A stretch of 64,000 bases of DNA from Colwellia maritima (GTDB lineage Bacteria; Pseudomonadota; Gammaproteobacteria; Enterobacterales; Alteromonadaceae), in contig NZ_JAKKSL010000001.1 in NCBI RefSeq assembly GCF_022669015.1, positions 974,059 to 1,038,058 on the forward strand, given 5' to 3'. The first letter of the stretch is position 1, and every line of letters starts with the position of its first letter. Of this stretch, positions 8,760 through 18,515 are shown one piece after another. The notes below the pieces were generated by a model, which saw only the letters and a list, made by a program, of their open reading frames with translations, did no database searches and was not told the origin of the DNA. The position numbers and the translations under genes are program-made.

Positions 8760-10377
8760 ATGAAACATTTCAAAAGAACAACCTTGTCTAATTTTACGAT
8801 GGTTATGATTAGTTCGTTGATTATCGGCTGTAATTCAAGTAGTTCAGAGGATACTGAAACAGATTTAGAACAAGAAGTGACGGAAGTTACATATACTTAT
8901 ATTAGTCAATTAGGGGGAGAGGCTACCGCCATAGATGCAAGTGATTCAGGTCATGGTTTTTCTACTCCTATGCCTAATTTAACCGCTGAGGAATTAGAAA
9001 AGCATTTGAAGGGTGATACTAATTTTGAAACAGCATTTACGACCGCACCTAATGCAGAGCATCCAGAACTAGATGGGTTAGGGCCAGTCTTTAATAATCA
9101 AGACTGTAATTCTTGTCATCAACGTGATGGCCGCTCTTCAACTATTACCTTGGCCAAAGATCAAACACGTGTACTGTTAGGCTCTGAAGCCGGTATTTTT
9201 TTACGAATAAGCACCGAGGATGGTCAATGTGAAATACCCACGGTAGAAAATAATTATTGTGAAAATAAAGCTGTTGACGGCTTTGGAACACAATTATTTC
9301 ATCGAGGTGTATTGAAAGCACGGCACGATTGGCAAGAAAACCCTTTTATCGGGCAAGCAAATGTCTATCTTTATTATGAGTATTCAACGATTAGCTATCC
9401 TGATGGCAATACAATTGAACTTAAAAAACCAATATTTACCATTGAAAAACCTTACGATGTCAGCGAACAAAACCGAGATAATAGTGCACTTTTACAAGCC
9501 AATGTACGTTATAGCCCACGAAATGGTATGCCAATATTTGGTTTAGGGTTACTTGAAGCAATTAGTGAAGCGGATATATTGGCTTTGTCTGATGAAGACG
9601 ATACTGATAGCGATGGAATTTCTGGCCGTCCTAATTGGGTGTTCGATCCAGTAAAAGCCATAAATAATGACCCTATGCCTGTTTCGTTAGGGCGTTTTGG
9701 TTGGAAAGCAAGCACGCCAAGCGTACGTGTACAATCGCTTGCTGCTTTGCGTGGAGATATGGGGATAACAAATCCTTTGTTTCCAGAAGAAAGTATTGCC
9801 AATACCGCAATGCATGAAAGTTATCTTAGCCGCACAGGCTTTATTGATACCGGACGTGATGAAGAAGGGAATACAGAAGCAACTCAAGCGTTTTCTGATG
9901 AAGTGGTGTTTTATGCTGAAACCTTAGCGGTGCCGGCTAGACGTAATATTTATGATGAATCTGTGATTGCGGGAGCACAATTATTTAGCCAAATAAATTG
10001 TACAGGCTGTCATCAACCTGATTTCATAACCGCAACGGGGGATATACAGGTTGGTGGTTTAGCCGCACCAGAAGCAATAAAAGGACAGCGTATTTATCCA
10101 TTTAGCGATATGTTATTACATGACTTAGGTGAAGGGTTAGCAGACAATCGACGGGATTTTACTGCGAATGGTCAAGAGTGGAAAACAAGACCTCTATGGG
10201 GAATAGGGTTAACTAAAGCAGTGAACCCTGCCCGGATTTTTACATGACGGTAGAGCTGCTACAGTTGAAGAGGCTATTTTATGGCATGGTGGCGAAGCTG
10301 AGCAAAGTAAGAGCGACTTTATGGCGCTAGCACTTTCTGAGCGTCAATCACTGGTTAATTTTGTCATGTCGTTATAG
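8760..10377 (+). CDS. Di-haem oxidoreductase-like lipoprotein (DHOR family), one frame break
   Basis: Cytochrome c-type protein with two CxxCH haem sites: DCNSCHQRDGR and NCTGCHQPDF. ATG 8760 starts a lipoprotein signal (SLIIGC lipobox); a longer frame from 8697 reads through the palindrome and is unlikely. The frame ends early at AVNPARIFT. Removing one C at 10230-10236 (GCCCGGA to GCCGGA) restores AVNPAGFLHDGRAATVEEAI and then HGGEAEQSKSDFMALAL, up to TAG 10375-10377. DHOR proteins are often encoded next to imelysins in Fur-controlled clusters. The role is probably surface electron transfer or redox work in iron uptake; the exact reaction is unknown. Confidence 0.83.
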
Positions 10378-10408
10378 CAGTCATGACAAAATATAGAACC
10401 ATGGAAGG

Positions 10409-10888
10409 TTAAACACAAACTTTTTCACTAACGGCTAAACCATTTGCATCACCATAGATAAAGTGGCCAGGTATAAACTTAATACCGGCAAAATAAATGT
10501 TTGTGTTAACTTCACCTACACCCAGTTTTTCAGTTTTAATCGGATTACATCCTAATGCTTTTACACCAAGTGGTAAGGTTGCAATAGTTCCTGCATCACG
10601 TATACAACCATTAATCACAATAGCCTCCCATCCATTGGTTACCGCTTGTTCAGCGAGCATATCGCCTAATAATGCGCGTGTTGTACTACCTTTGCCATCA
10701 ACTACCATCACTTTGCCTGTGCCATCGGTAGCCACAAGTTCCTTCACTTTTGAATTATCGTTAAAGCAAGATACCGTAATAATTTCACCTGAAAAAATAA
10801 CTTTTCCGCCATAATCATTAAACAGTGGGTCAGCTAGTTGTAATTGCTCAGGGTAAAGATCGAATAAATCAGGAAGTAAATCTAACAT
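10409..10888 (-). CDS. rraA: Regulator of ribonuclease E activity A
   Basis: 159 residues, full length for RraA, the protein that binds RNase E and lowers its activity. Conserved stretches include VVDGKGSTTRALLGDMLAE, INGCIRDAGTIATLPLGVKALG and VNTNIYFAGIKFIPGHFIYGDANG. It is convergent with the di-haem gene and transcribed away from prmA. Confidence 0.95.
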   Translation of the reverse strand: MLDLLPDLFDLYPEQLQLADPLFNDYGGKVIFSGEIITVSCFNDNSKVKELVATDGTGKVMVVDGKGSTTRALLGDMLAEQAVTNGWEAIVINGCIRDAGTIATLPLGVKALGCNPIKTEKLGVGEVNTNIYFAGIKFIPGHFIYGDANGLAVSEKVCV

Positions 10889-11003
10889 AGTATTTTTGCT
10901 GCATTAGGTGAATTTGTTCCTACTCTAGCATCAATGAATGATAAACTATCATTACGAATAGTTATTGTGACCATAAATTAATTAACCTTATCGGAAAAAC
11001 AGT

Positions 11004-11885
11004 ATGCCTTGGATACAACTTAGATTAAGTGCCAATGAAGAAACCGCAGAAAAATACAGTGATTGGCTCGTAGCTTGTGGTTCACAAGCCGTTACTTTTA
11101 TCGACGCAAAAGATACACCTATCTATGAACCTTTGCCGGGTGATGAAGTGCTTTATTGGTCAAATACGGTAGTGATGGGGTTGTTTGATGCTAGTCATGA
11201 TATGGATAAAGTGATCAGTTATTTACAAGGCATTCATCCAGACAAAGCACAAATGCAATATAAATTAGAGCAGTTAGAAGACAAAGACTGGGAACGCGAA
11301 TGGATGGATAACTTCCACCCGATGAAATTTGGCAAGCGTTTATGGATTTGCCCAAGCCGGCGTGATGTGCCTGAACCAGAAGCTGTTAATGTTATGTTAG
11401 ATCCTGGCCTTGCGTTCGGTACAGGAACACATCCCACCACCGCACTTTGTTTAACTTGGCTTGATAGTTTAGATTTACAAGGTAAGACCGTTGTTGATTT
11501 TGGTTGTGGCTCAGGTATTTTATCACTTGCCGCATTAAAACTTGGCGCAAAAAAAGTAATAGGTATTGATATAGACCCTCAAGCGCTACAAGCCGGCCTT
11601 GCTAACGCCAAACGAAATAAGGTTGATGACAGATTAGCGTTATACCTTCCTAAAGATCAACCTATGTTTAAAGCAGATGTAGTGGTGGCTAATATTTTAG
11701 CAGGACCATTACGTGAACTAGCGCCTACGATAATAGAATATGTTGGTGATAAAGGCTTATTAGCTTTGTCGGGTGTATTAGAAGAACAGGCTGAAAGCTT
11801 ACAAATTATTTATGGTCAGTGGTGCGATATGGCTCCTGTTACTGTCCAAGAGGAATGGGTACGCTTAAACGGGCAACGTAAATAA
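11004..11885 (+). CDS. prmA: Ribosomal protein L11 methyltransferase
   Basis: Trimethylates ribosomal protein L11 using SAM. 293 residues, the normal length. The N-terminal substrate-binding domain ([13 protein letters not shown]) is followed by the linker motif [17 protein letters not shown] and SAM motif [18 protein letters not shown]; the catalytic-region motif [13 protein letters not shown] is intact. Its protein target rplK lies at 51311 in this window. The next gene is convergent. Confidence 0.97.
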   Translation: MPWIQLRLSANEETAEKYSDWLVACGSQAVTFIDAKDTPIYEPLPGDEVLYWSNTVVMGLFDASHDMDKVISYLQGIHPDKAQMQYKLEQLEDKDWEREWMDNFHPMKFGKRLWICPSRRDVPEPEAVNVMLDPGLAFGTGTHPTTALCLTWLDSLDLQGKTVVDFGCGSGILSLAALKLGAKKVIGIDIDPQALQAGLANAKRNKVDDRLALYLPKDQPMFKADVVVANILAGPLRELAPTIIEYVGDKGLLALSGVLEEQAESLQIIYGQWCDMAPVTVQEEWVRLNGQRK

Positions 11886-11915
11886 AAGTTTGCATAAGTA
11901 ATGTTTGATAATGGG

Positions 11916-13754
11916 CTAAAAAGCATTAAGTGAATCATCTAGTTTTATTACTTCTTGCTCAACGGTTTCCTTTTTAAATAATGTAACTTCGTTTCTACCT
12001 GCATGTTTAGAGGCATAAGCGGCGTTATCCGCATCAGCTAAAAGTTTACCTAAATCATAACCACTCGTTTTAGCATCAGTTATGCCGAAGCCGGCGGTTA
12101 TGTTGAACTGAAAGCCTGAGTCAGTAGTGTTGATCTCGGCAATTGCCTTTCTACATGCTTCGGCGCGTTGTAAAGCTGCTTGCATATCGCAACTGGTGAG
12201 TAATATACAAAATTCTTCACCGCCTACACGAGCGAATATATCGTTTTGTCTCCCAAGACTTTTACAGACATCAGCGGTTTTCTTTAATACCCAATCACCG
12301 CAAGCATGTCCATAAGTGTCATTTACATTTTTAAATTCATCTAGATCAAACATAATTAAACTTAAATTTTGATCCGCATCTTTACAATAAGCTAAGGTAG
12401 AATCAGCAATATGGGTAAAATGTCCTCGATTAAAAATGCCTGTAAGGGCATCATATTCAGCGAGTTGTTTTATTCGTTTATGTGCTTTTAATAATCGATA
12501 ACCCCAAAAAGATAATAAAGATATTGCTAACGTTAAGATAATAATAATTAAACGGTTGTTCTGTATATTACTATGCGTCATTGCTTTTTCAGTGGTTAGC
12601 AATACTTTTTCAGCCGTTAATAAGGCATTCTCTTTATTTAATAAGTCGATTTTGCTTTGTTGTTCTTTGGCCTGATGTTCAGCCAGTTGAAACGCCAAAT
12701 ATTTTTTCTGTGTTTCATTATAATAAAGCTTATCAGCTATCGTGTATTTTTCATGGTACAGCAATGCTAATTCATAATTTTTTTGTGCTTTTTCTAGTTC
12801 AAAGAGTAATTTATACGACAAAATGTTGGCTTGTGCAGTATCTTCTTTTTTCTCGAATTCTAGTGCTTTTAACGCGAACTGTTTGGTTAAAACGGCGTCT
12901 TTATTTAACCAATGTACCTGTGCTAATAATGAATAATAGTCAGCGATGATGCGCGGGTATTTGGTATTTAGGGCATTTTGTAAGGTCGAGTTTAGTAGTT
13001 CTAATGCTTTATCTTGTTGTTGAGCTTCAAGGTACATTTTTGCCTCGAAAGAGTGAATCCAATTAATAATAAGATGCTCATTATTTATTCTACATAAACT
13101 AATAGTATGTTTAATGGCAGGATCTGAAGGCGTTAGTTGTTTTAATTTAAACCTTGATTCAAGTATTAGCCCCTGTGCAATACAGTTATCCCTACCTTGC
13201 TCGCTACTAAGTTCTACCTTTTGGGCATAAGAAAGTCCAAGCTTGTATTGCCCTATCTGGTTATAAAAGATGGCTGTGACGATTAACGCAAAAGGATATA
13301 GCTTCTTATCCTCTATTAAGGGCAATTCAGTTAGTATATTCGATACAGTTGACAAACCTTCAGCCCAGTTTTGGTTAACGGCAAAAATATTAGCTAAACT
13401 AAGTTTAGCCCTAAATTTTAGCAAGCTGTTAGCATTAGAATTCATTAATGCGTTGGCTGAGTTAATGGCTTCGGCTATGTTGCCTTGATATATTAACAGG
13501 TAAAGGTTTAGGTAATTAAGGTAGTGACGTTGCTCAAGAGAAATGTTATTAGCATCTTGATTAAGTTCATTAATTAAGTCTAAAAACAGTTTAGGTTGGC
13601 TGCTTCTGATGTTATCGGCATGGGTTAATCTATCATCAAAGCTAGTATTTTTATCTGCACTGGTATTTTCATTAGCCCACAAAGGTGTGCTATTGAAAAT
13701 AGTAAAAATAACAGTGATGTTAACAAGAAAGTTTTTTAGCTTGATAAGGTTCAC
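11916..13754 (-). CDS. Membrane diguanylate cyclase with periplasmic helical-repeat sensor
   Basis: 612 residues from a GTG start at 13752-13754. A signal or anchor segment (about 8-28) is followed by about 350 residues of TPR-like helical repeats facing the periplasm, a coiled coil (KEQQSKIDLLNKENALLTAE), a membrane helix (RLIIIILTLAISLLSFWGY, about 400-420) and a C-terminal GGDEF domain. The active site reads RVGGEEF, a functional variant, and the product-inhibition site RxxD is present as RQND five residues before it, so it probably makes cyclic di-GMP and is feedback-inhibited. It begins only 15 bases after the borosin precursor-like gene on the same strand, which suggests co-transcription. 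Confidence 0.88.
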   Translation of the reverse strand: MNLIKLKNFLVNITVIFTIFNSTPLWANENTSADKNTSFDDRLTHADNIRSSQPKLFLDLINELNQDANNISLEQRHYLNYLNLYLLIYQGNIAEAINSANALMNSNANSLLKFRAKLSLANIFAVNQNWAEGLSTVSNILTELPLIEDKKLYPFALIVTAIFYNQIGQYKLGLSYAQKVELSSEQGRDNCIAQGLILESRFKLKQLTPSDPAIKHTISLCRINNEHLIINWIHSFEAKMYLEAQQQDKALELLNSTLQNALNTKYPRIIADYYSLLAQVHWLNKDAVLTKQFALKALEFEKKEDTAQANILSYKLLFELEKAQKNYELALLYHEKYTIADKLYYNETQKKYLAFQLAEHQAKEQQSKIDLLNKENALLTAEKVLLTTEKAMTHSNIQNNRLIIIILTLAISLLSFWGYRLLKAHKRIKQLAEYDALTGIFNRGHFTHIADSTLAYCKDADQNLSLIMFDLDEFKNVNDTYGHACGDWVLKKTADVCKSLGRQNDIFARVGGEEFCILLTSCDMQAALQRAEACRKAIAEINTTDSGFQFNITAGFGITDAKTSGYDLGKLLADADNAAYASKHAGRNEVTLFKKETVEQEVIKLDDSLNAF

Positions 13755-13769
13755 TAGTTCAAGCGCTTG

Positions 13770-14039
13770 TTAAAAACCAATAACGTTAATGCTTTTTTCT
13801 TCTGATGAATCTTCATCATCTTTTTCTTCATCTTCGTCATCATCAGGAGTCATAACTATGCATATAATATCAGGACAAACATCTAATTGACATTCAAGTG
13901 AGCTGACATCTTTATTAATAATTGCTTCAGTGATTTTAGTGTCAAGTTCAGCAGTCTCCAATAAATTGTTGATAGCGTCTTCACTTTGACAATTGGCGTC
14001 ACGGCTCATCTGTTCTAATACATGAATAACTTTAGACAT
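13770..14039 (-). CDS. Split-borosin precursor-like peptide (SonA-like)
   Basis: 89 residues behind a good RBS (CGGAG, about 10 bases before ATG). Residues 1-50 form short amphipathic helices (LEQMSRDA, AINNLLETAEL, KITEAIINKDVSSLE), laid out like the methyltransferase-binding part of the Shewanella split-borosin precursor SonA. A hydrophobic stretch DIICIVMTP (57-65) follows at the place where the SonA core is methylated. Next comes a very acidic linker (66-81, almost all D/E) and a second short hydrophobic end, SINVIGF. It lies 63 bases downstream of the SonM-like methyltransferase gene. Assignment rests on context, size and layout; sequence identity is low. Confidence 0.68.
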   Translation of the reverse strand: MSKVIHVLEQMSRDANCQSEDAINNLLETAELDTKITEAIINKDVSSLECQLDVCPDIICIVMTPDDDEDEEKDDEDSSEEKSINVIGF

Positions 14040-14102
14040 GTGTTGTACTCCGTTTTTGTTATTGTAACCATTGTGTCGAATTTTATTGTGCTAAGTCTAT
14101 TT

Positions 14103-14923
14103 TTATAACACTAGTGTTAGTTTAGGTCTATAGCTAGTTTGTGATTCTTGACAATCTATTGCTGCTAATTTATCCAAAATCGTTTGATTTGGCAGCATTT
14201 TCTCACTAGGTGGAATCACTAAAGTGGTATGCATAACCAGTTTAGCATCAATTAAATCGATTAGTGCAATATATTCAGCGCGGATGGTCTCTATGGGTAA
14301 TACTTTCGCTTGATAAAGGATGACTTGATGGTCTCTTTGGGTAAGTTTCTAATAACAAATCTATCAGTACTTGTCTGTAGGCTTTACCCGTTGCAAATTT
14401 TTTAAGTGATTTGTCGCCACTAAACCCACTTGCCAAAGAACTAGATGAGCGGCTGTATCAATATTACGTTTATAAAACATAAACTGGTGGTTTCATAATG
14501 TATGCATCCTGTTTTACCCGGATCTATCGCTAAATCAGCATACAAGCAATCTTCTGCTGATATACCTGCTTCCATGTGGGCCGGAAAATTTTCTTTTTTT
14601 GCTTGCTTTATCGCTTTATGACTAACACAAGCAAATACGCCAGGGTGACCATAAAATACCGCCGTGACTTTTTTGCCTGCACGTACTTCGGCTAGTATGG
14701 CGTTAACCATTTCCTTGTAAGTAATATTACGATTTTTACCTTCTTGATAGTAAGGTTGCAAGCTACGAACATCTTCATGCATTTCCTCTACCCAACGTTC
14801 GGTGATACCTGTAGACATTAATGAAAAGACCACATCAGCTTGGGTAATATAACTACGTGAAATAGGGCTAATATGGGCACCCAAAGTCATACCCGTACCA
14901 ACACATACTAAACTACCAAACAT
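14103..14923 (-). CDS. Borosin-type peptide alpha-N-methyltransferase (SonM-like), several frame breaks
   Basis: Tetrapyrrole-methylase-fold SAM enzyme resembling Shewanella SonM, which N-methylates the backbone of a separate precursor. The N-terminus is GSLVCVGTGMTLGAHISPIS, with SRSYITQADVVFSLM after it. The SAM and active-site region includes YGHPGVFACVSHKAIKQAK, MEAGISAEDCLYADL and IDPGKTG. The first frame stops at 14441, but other frames continue with QFMFYKRNIDTAAHLVLWQ, SGDKSLKKFATGKAYRQVL, DHQVILYQAKVLPIETI and KLTLVL to TAA 14103-14105. Three small indels (about 14480, 14420 and 14345) restore about 273 residues, the SonM size. They may be read errors or decay. A general tetrapyrrole methylase is the alternative. 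Confidence 0.78.
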
Positions 14924-15160
14924 ATAGATAACCTTTACTCGTGTTTAAGGCCTTTTTTACATGGCTTTAATTGTTATTTATCATTTTCACAAGCAGCAAC
15001 CATACCCCATTTTATTTTTTTTGCAAAAGAAGTAATAAAACGAAGTGATATTTATCACTAAAAACACCAATGGGTTGTTCAAAAACTGTTCACTTCAATG
15101 GTTTGGCAAAAGTCAATATTAAAAAGGCAAAAAAAAATAAAATTTGTTCAAATTCTAGGC

Positions 15161-15189
15161 TTTTCAATTCATAAAAAAACACGTAAACT
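15161..15189 (+). promoter_or_regulatory. Promoter of dusB-fis
   Basis: TTTTCA (15161-15166), 17-base spacer, TAAACT (15184-15189), followed by the GC-rich discriminator TAGCGCCC typical of growth-rate and stringently controlled promoters such as that of fis. The remainder of 14924-15254 is AT-rich; no other feature seen. Confidence 0.65.
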
Positions 15190-15254
15190 TAGCGCCCTTT
15201 TGCAGTGGTGCTTAAAAAATAATCAGCTTATAAAGTGATTTTCGTGGTGATGCG

Positions 15255-16270
15255 TTGAAAATAGGTTCATATCAATTTGACAGTAACGTGTTTCTTGCAC
15301 CGATGGCAGGAATTACCGATCAACCTTTTCGGGAATTATGTTGTCGGTTAGGTCCGGATTGGCTGTATCTGAAATGGTGTCGTCAAACCCGATGGTATGG
15401 AATACCGATAAGTCAAGACTGAGAATGATTCATAGCCAAGAGGCCGGTATTCGTAGTGTGCAAATTGCGGGTAGTTGTGCTGATGAATTAGCTTTTGCTG
15501 CTCAGATGAATGTTGAAAATGGTGCACAAATTATTGACATTAATATGGGCTGTCCAAAAAAAGTAAATAAAAAATTAGCGGGCTCTGCTCTATTAAGAGA
15601 GCCAACACAGGTTGAACAAATTGTAAAAGCTGTGGTGAACTCGGTTAATATCCCTGTTACGTTAAAAATTCGCACTGGTTGGTGCGAGAATAGCCGCAAT
15701 GGAATAGAAATAGCTAAAATTGCTCAAGACAATGGTATTGCTTCGCTTGCAGTACATGGTCGTACCCGCAATGACTTTTATAAAGGAAATGCTGAGTATG
15801 ACACGATAAAAGCAATTAAAAAGGCTGTTTCAATTCCTGTTGTGGCAAATGGCGATATAACCTCAGTAGAAAAAGCTGAGCAAGTATTAAGCTATACCGG
15901 AGCTGATGCCATTATGATCGGCCGAGGTGCTCAAGGGCGACCTTGGATTTTTCGAGAGATTAATCATTTTTTGAAAACAGGTACCAAAATGACTGCCCCC
16001 TCAGTGACTGAGATACGTTCAACTTTACTTGGACATGTAATGGAATTGCATCAGTTTTATGGTGACTACATGGGCGTGAGAATCGCTCGTAAACACGTGT
16101 CTTGGTATATCCATGCTCTTGCTTTATATGGTTATGAGCTAGAAAATGGTTTGTCTGCGCAATTTGCAGGTGAGCAAGGCAAGGTTTTAAGAACTACTTT
16201 TAATGGTTTATCGTCAACAAGTGAACAACTTGAGGCGCTAACCCTTTGTTTTGATCAATTTGCTCATTAG
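15255..16270 (+). CDS. dusB: tRNA-dihydrouridine synthase B, one frame break
   Basis: FMN enzyme that reduces uridines in tRNA. TTG 15255 is the only in-frame start after the stop at 15231 and gives [20 protein letters not shown]. The frame breaks at 15353-15357, where restoring G to make GCCGGA gives [18 protein letters not shown]. Conserved DusB stretches follow: [20 protein letters not shown] with the catalytic cysteine, [11 protein letters not shown] and [16 protein letters not shown]. It lies directly upstream of fis, the standard gammaproteobacterial pair. Confidence 0.95.
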
Positions 16271-16317
16271 TGAGCAATTGGTTGTTTAATTTATATTAAT
16301 AGAAAGAGTTGTACATT

Positions 16318-16605
16318 ATGTTCGAACAAAATATTTCTTCTCCGTTTATCACTGGTGATATTCAAACGCAAACTAAAACGTCTCCATTACGCACACAAGC
16401 TAAAATAGCGATTAACAATTATTTAAAACAATTAAATGGTAACGATGTTGATGACATGTACGACCTAGTATTAAGCGAAATTGAAGCGCCAATGTTAGAA
16501 GAGGTAATGATGTATACGCGCGGCAATCAAACAAGAGCTGCAAACTTATTAGGTATCAACCGTGGCACCTTGCGTAAAAAATTAAAAAAATATGGTATGA
16601 ATTAG
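16318..16605 (+). CDS. fis: DNA-binding protein Fis
   Basis: 95 residues from ATG 16318 (MFEQNISSP); a TTG nine bases earlier is in frame but less likely. The C-terminal helix-turn-helix ([19 protein letters not shown] then [10 protein letters not shown]) is almost identical to E. coli Fis. A nucleoid-bending regulator of rRNA and other growth genes. Second gene of dusB-fis, followed by a terminator at 16624. Confidence 0.98.
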   Translation: MFEQNISSPFITGDIQTQTKTSPLRTQAKIAINNYLKQLNGNDVDDMYDLVLSEIEAPMLEEVMMYTRGNQTRAANLLGINRGTLRKKLKKYGMN

Positions 16606-16623
16606 ACCAAAGCATTTTTCTAG

Positions 16624-16652
16624 AAAGCACCCTCGGGTGCTTTTGTTGTTTT
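16624..16652 (+). terminator. Terminator after fis
   Basis: AAAGCACC / GGGTGCTTT hairpin with a three-base loop followed by a T-rich tail. Confidence 0.8.
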
Positions 16653-16747
16653 TAAACTAATCTAAATTTTCATGTAGCTATGCAAGTTAGTGCTATCAGT
16701 TAATGGTAATAGGCTAGCAGTAGGCTACAACTAAAAAGGTAAATATA

Positions 16748-18348
16748 ATGGATACTCCACGTCCAATTAAACGCGCACTGTTAAGTGTTTCCGATAAAAC
16801 AGGTATTGTAGAATTTGCTCGTCGTTTAAGTGAAAAAGGTGTTGAGCTACTTTCAACAGGTGGCACCGCTAAATTATTAGCTGCTGAAAGCATCCCTGTA
16901 ACTGAAGTCTCAGATTACACTGGTCATCCTGAAATTATGGATGGTCGAGTTAAAACATTACATCCCAAGGTACACGGCGGTATTTTAGCGCGTCGCGGTA
17001 TAGATGAAGCAGTAATGATTGAGAATAATATCAGTGCGATTGATATGGTTGTGGTGAACTTATACCCTTTTGCTAATGCAGTAAGTGACGAAAACTGTAC
17101 CCTGGAAAATGCCGTTGAAAATATTGATATTGGCGGACCAACTATGGTACGTGCGGCAGCTAAAAACCATAAAGATGTGGCCATTATTGTTAATACGAGT
17201 GATTACGATCGTGTTTTAGCTGAAATGGAGGTTAATGAAAATTCACTAACTTATAAAACACGTTTCGATTTAGCTATTGCTGCTTATGAGCATACGGCAA
17301 GCTACGATGGCATGATAGCTAATTATTTTGGTAAAATGTTACCTGCATATGGCGACAAAGCAGCCGCCCCTTCATTTGAAGAGAAGGCTAAATTCCCACG
17401 CACATTCAATAGTCAATTTATCAAGACTCAAGATTTGCGTTATGGTGAAAACTCTCATCAAGATGCGGCATTTTATGTTGAAGCAAACCCTGAAGAAGCT
17501 TCGGTGTCTACTGCCAAACAGCTGCAAGGAAAAGCATTATCTTATAACAATATTGCTGATACGGATGCAGCGCCGAATGTGTAAAAGAGTTTGATGAACC
17601 TGCTTGTGTGATTGTAAAACATGCAAACCCATGTGGCGTTGCCATCGGAGATGATATTTTAGCTGCTTATGAAGGTGCTTATAAAACAGATCCAACATCA
17701 GCATTTGGCGGTATCATTGCTTTTAACCGTGAGTTAGATGCAGGCACTGCTGAAGCGATAGTTTCTCGTCAATTTGTTGAAGTAATTATTGCACCAAGTG
17801 TTTCAGACGCCGCAGCACAGATTATTGCCGGAAAACCTAACCTTCGTTTATTAGCATGCGGTCAATGGCACGCCAAAACTACTGGTTTTGATTTCAAACG
17901 CGTTAATGGTGGTTTGTTAGTACAAGATACTGATCAAGGCCGTGTAACAAAAGACGAATTAACTGTTGTGACTAAACGTCAACCTACAGCTGATGAAATG
18001 CGCGACTTACAATTTTGTTGGAAAGTAGCAAAATTTGTAAAATCTAATGCGATTGTTTATGTCAAAAATAGCGCAACCATTGGTGTTGGAGCTGGTCAAA
18101 TGAGTCGGGTATACTCTGCAAAAGTGGCAGGAATTAAAGCGGCTGACGAAAACCTAGAAGTGAAAGGCTCAGTGATGGCATCAGATGCATTCTTCCCGTT
18201 TCGCGATGGTTTAGATGCTGCAGCAGAAGCAGGTATCACCGCAGTAATTCAACCTGGTGGTTCAATGCGAGATGATGAAGTGATTGCTGCCGCAGATGAG
18301 CATGGTATCGCCATGGTCTTTACTGGCATGAGACATTTCAGACATTAA
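16748..18348 (+). CDS. purH: Bifunctional AICAR formyltransferase / IMP cyclohydrolase, one frame break
   Basis: Last two steps of IMP synthesis. The N-terminal IMP cyclohydrolase domain has [37 protein letters not shown] and [14 protein letters not shown]. The C-terminal formyltransferase domain has [34 protein letters not shown] and [13 protein letters not shown], and ends GMRHFRH like other PurH proteins. The frame breaks at 17571-17576: [11 protein letters not shown] must run into [16 protein letters not shown], so one base is missing. Expected family length is about 530 residues. purD lies downstream after one inserted gene. Confidence 0.97.
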
Positions 18349-18515
18349 TTACGAAGATTTACGCTTGTTTTAAAGCAAAATACGTTCTCAAGCAGTGTTG
18401 ATTTATTTACTTACAATGAAAATGAGTATTTGAATAAAATCCTCGCTGCTTGTTTATTTAAAATCTGCTATAAATAGTGTTCTTTTAGTAACTTAATACA
18501 GTGAATGGAAATATT

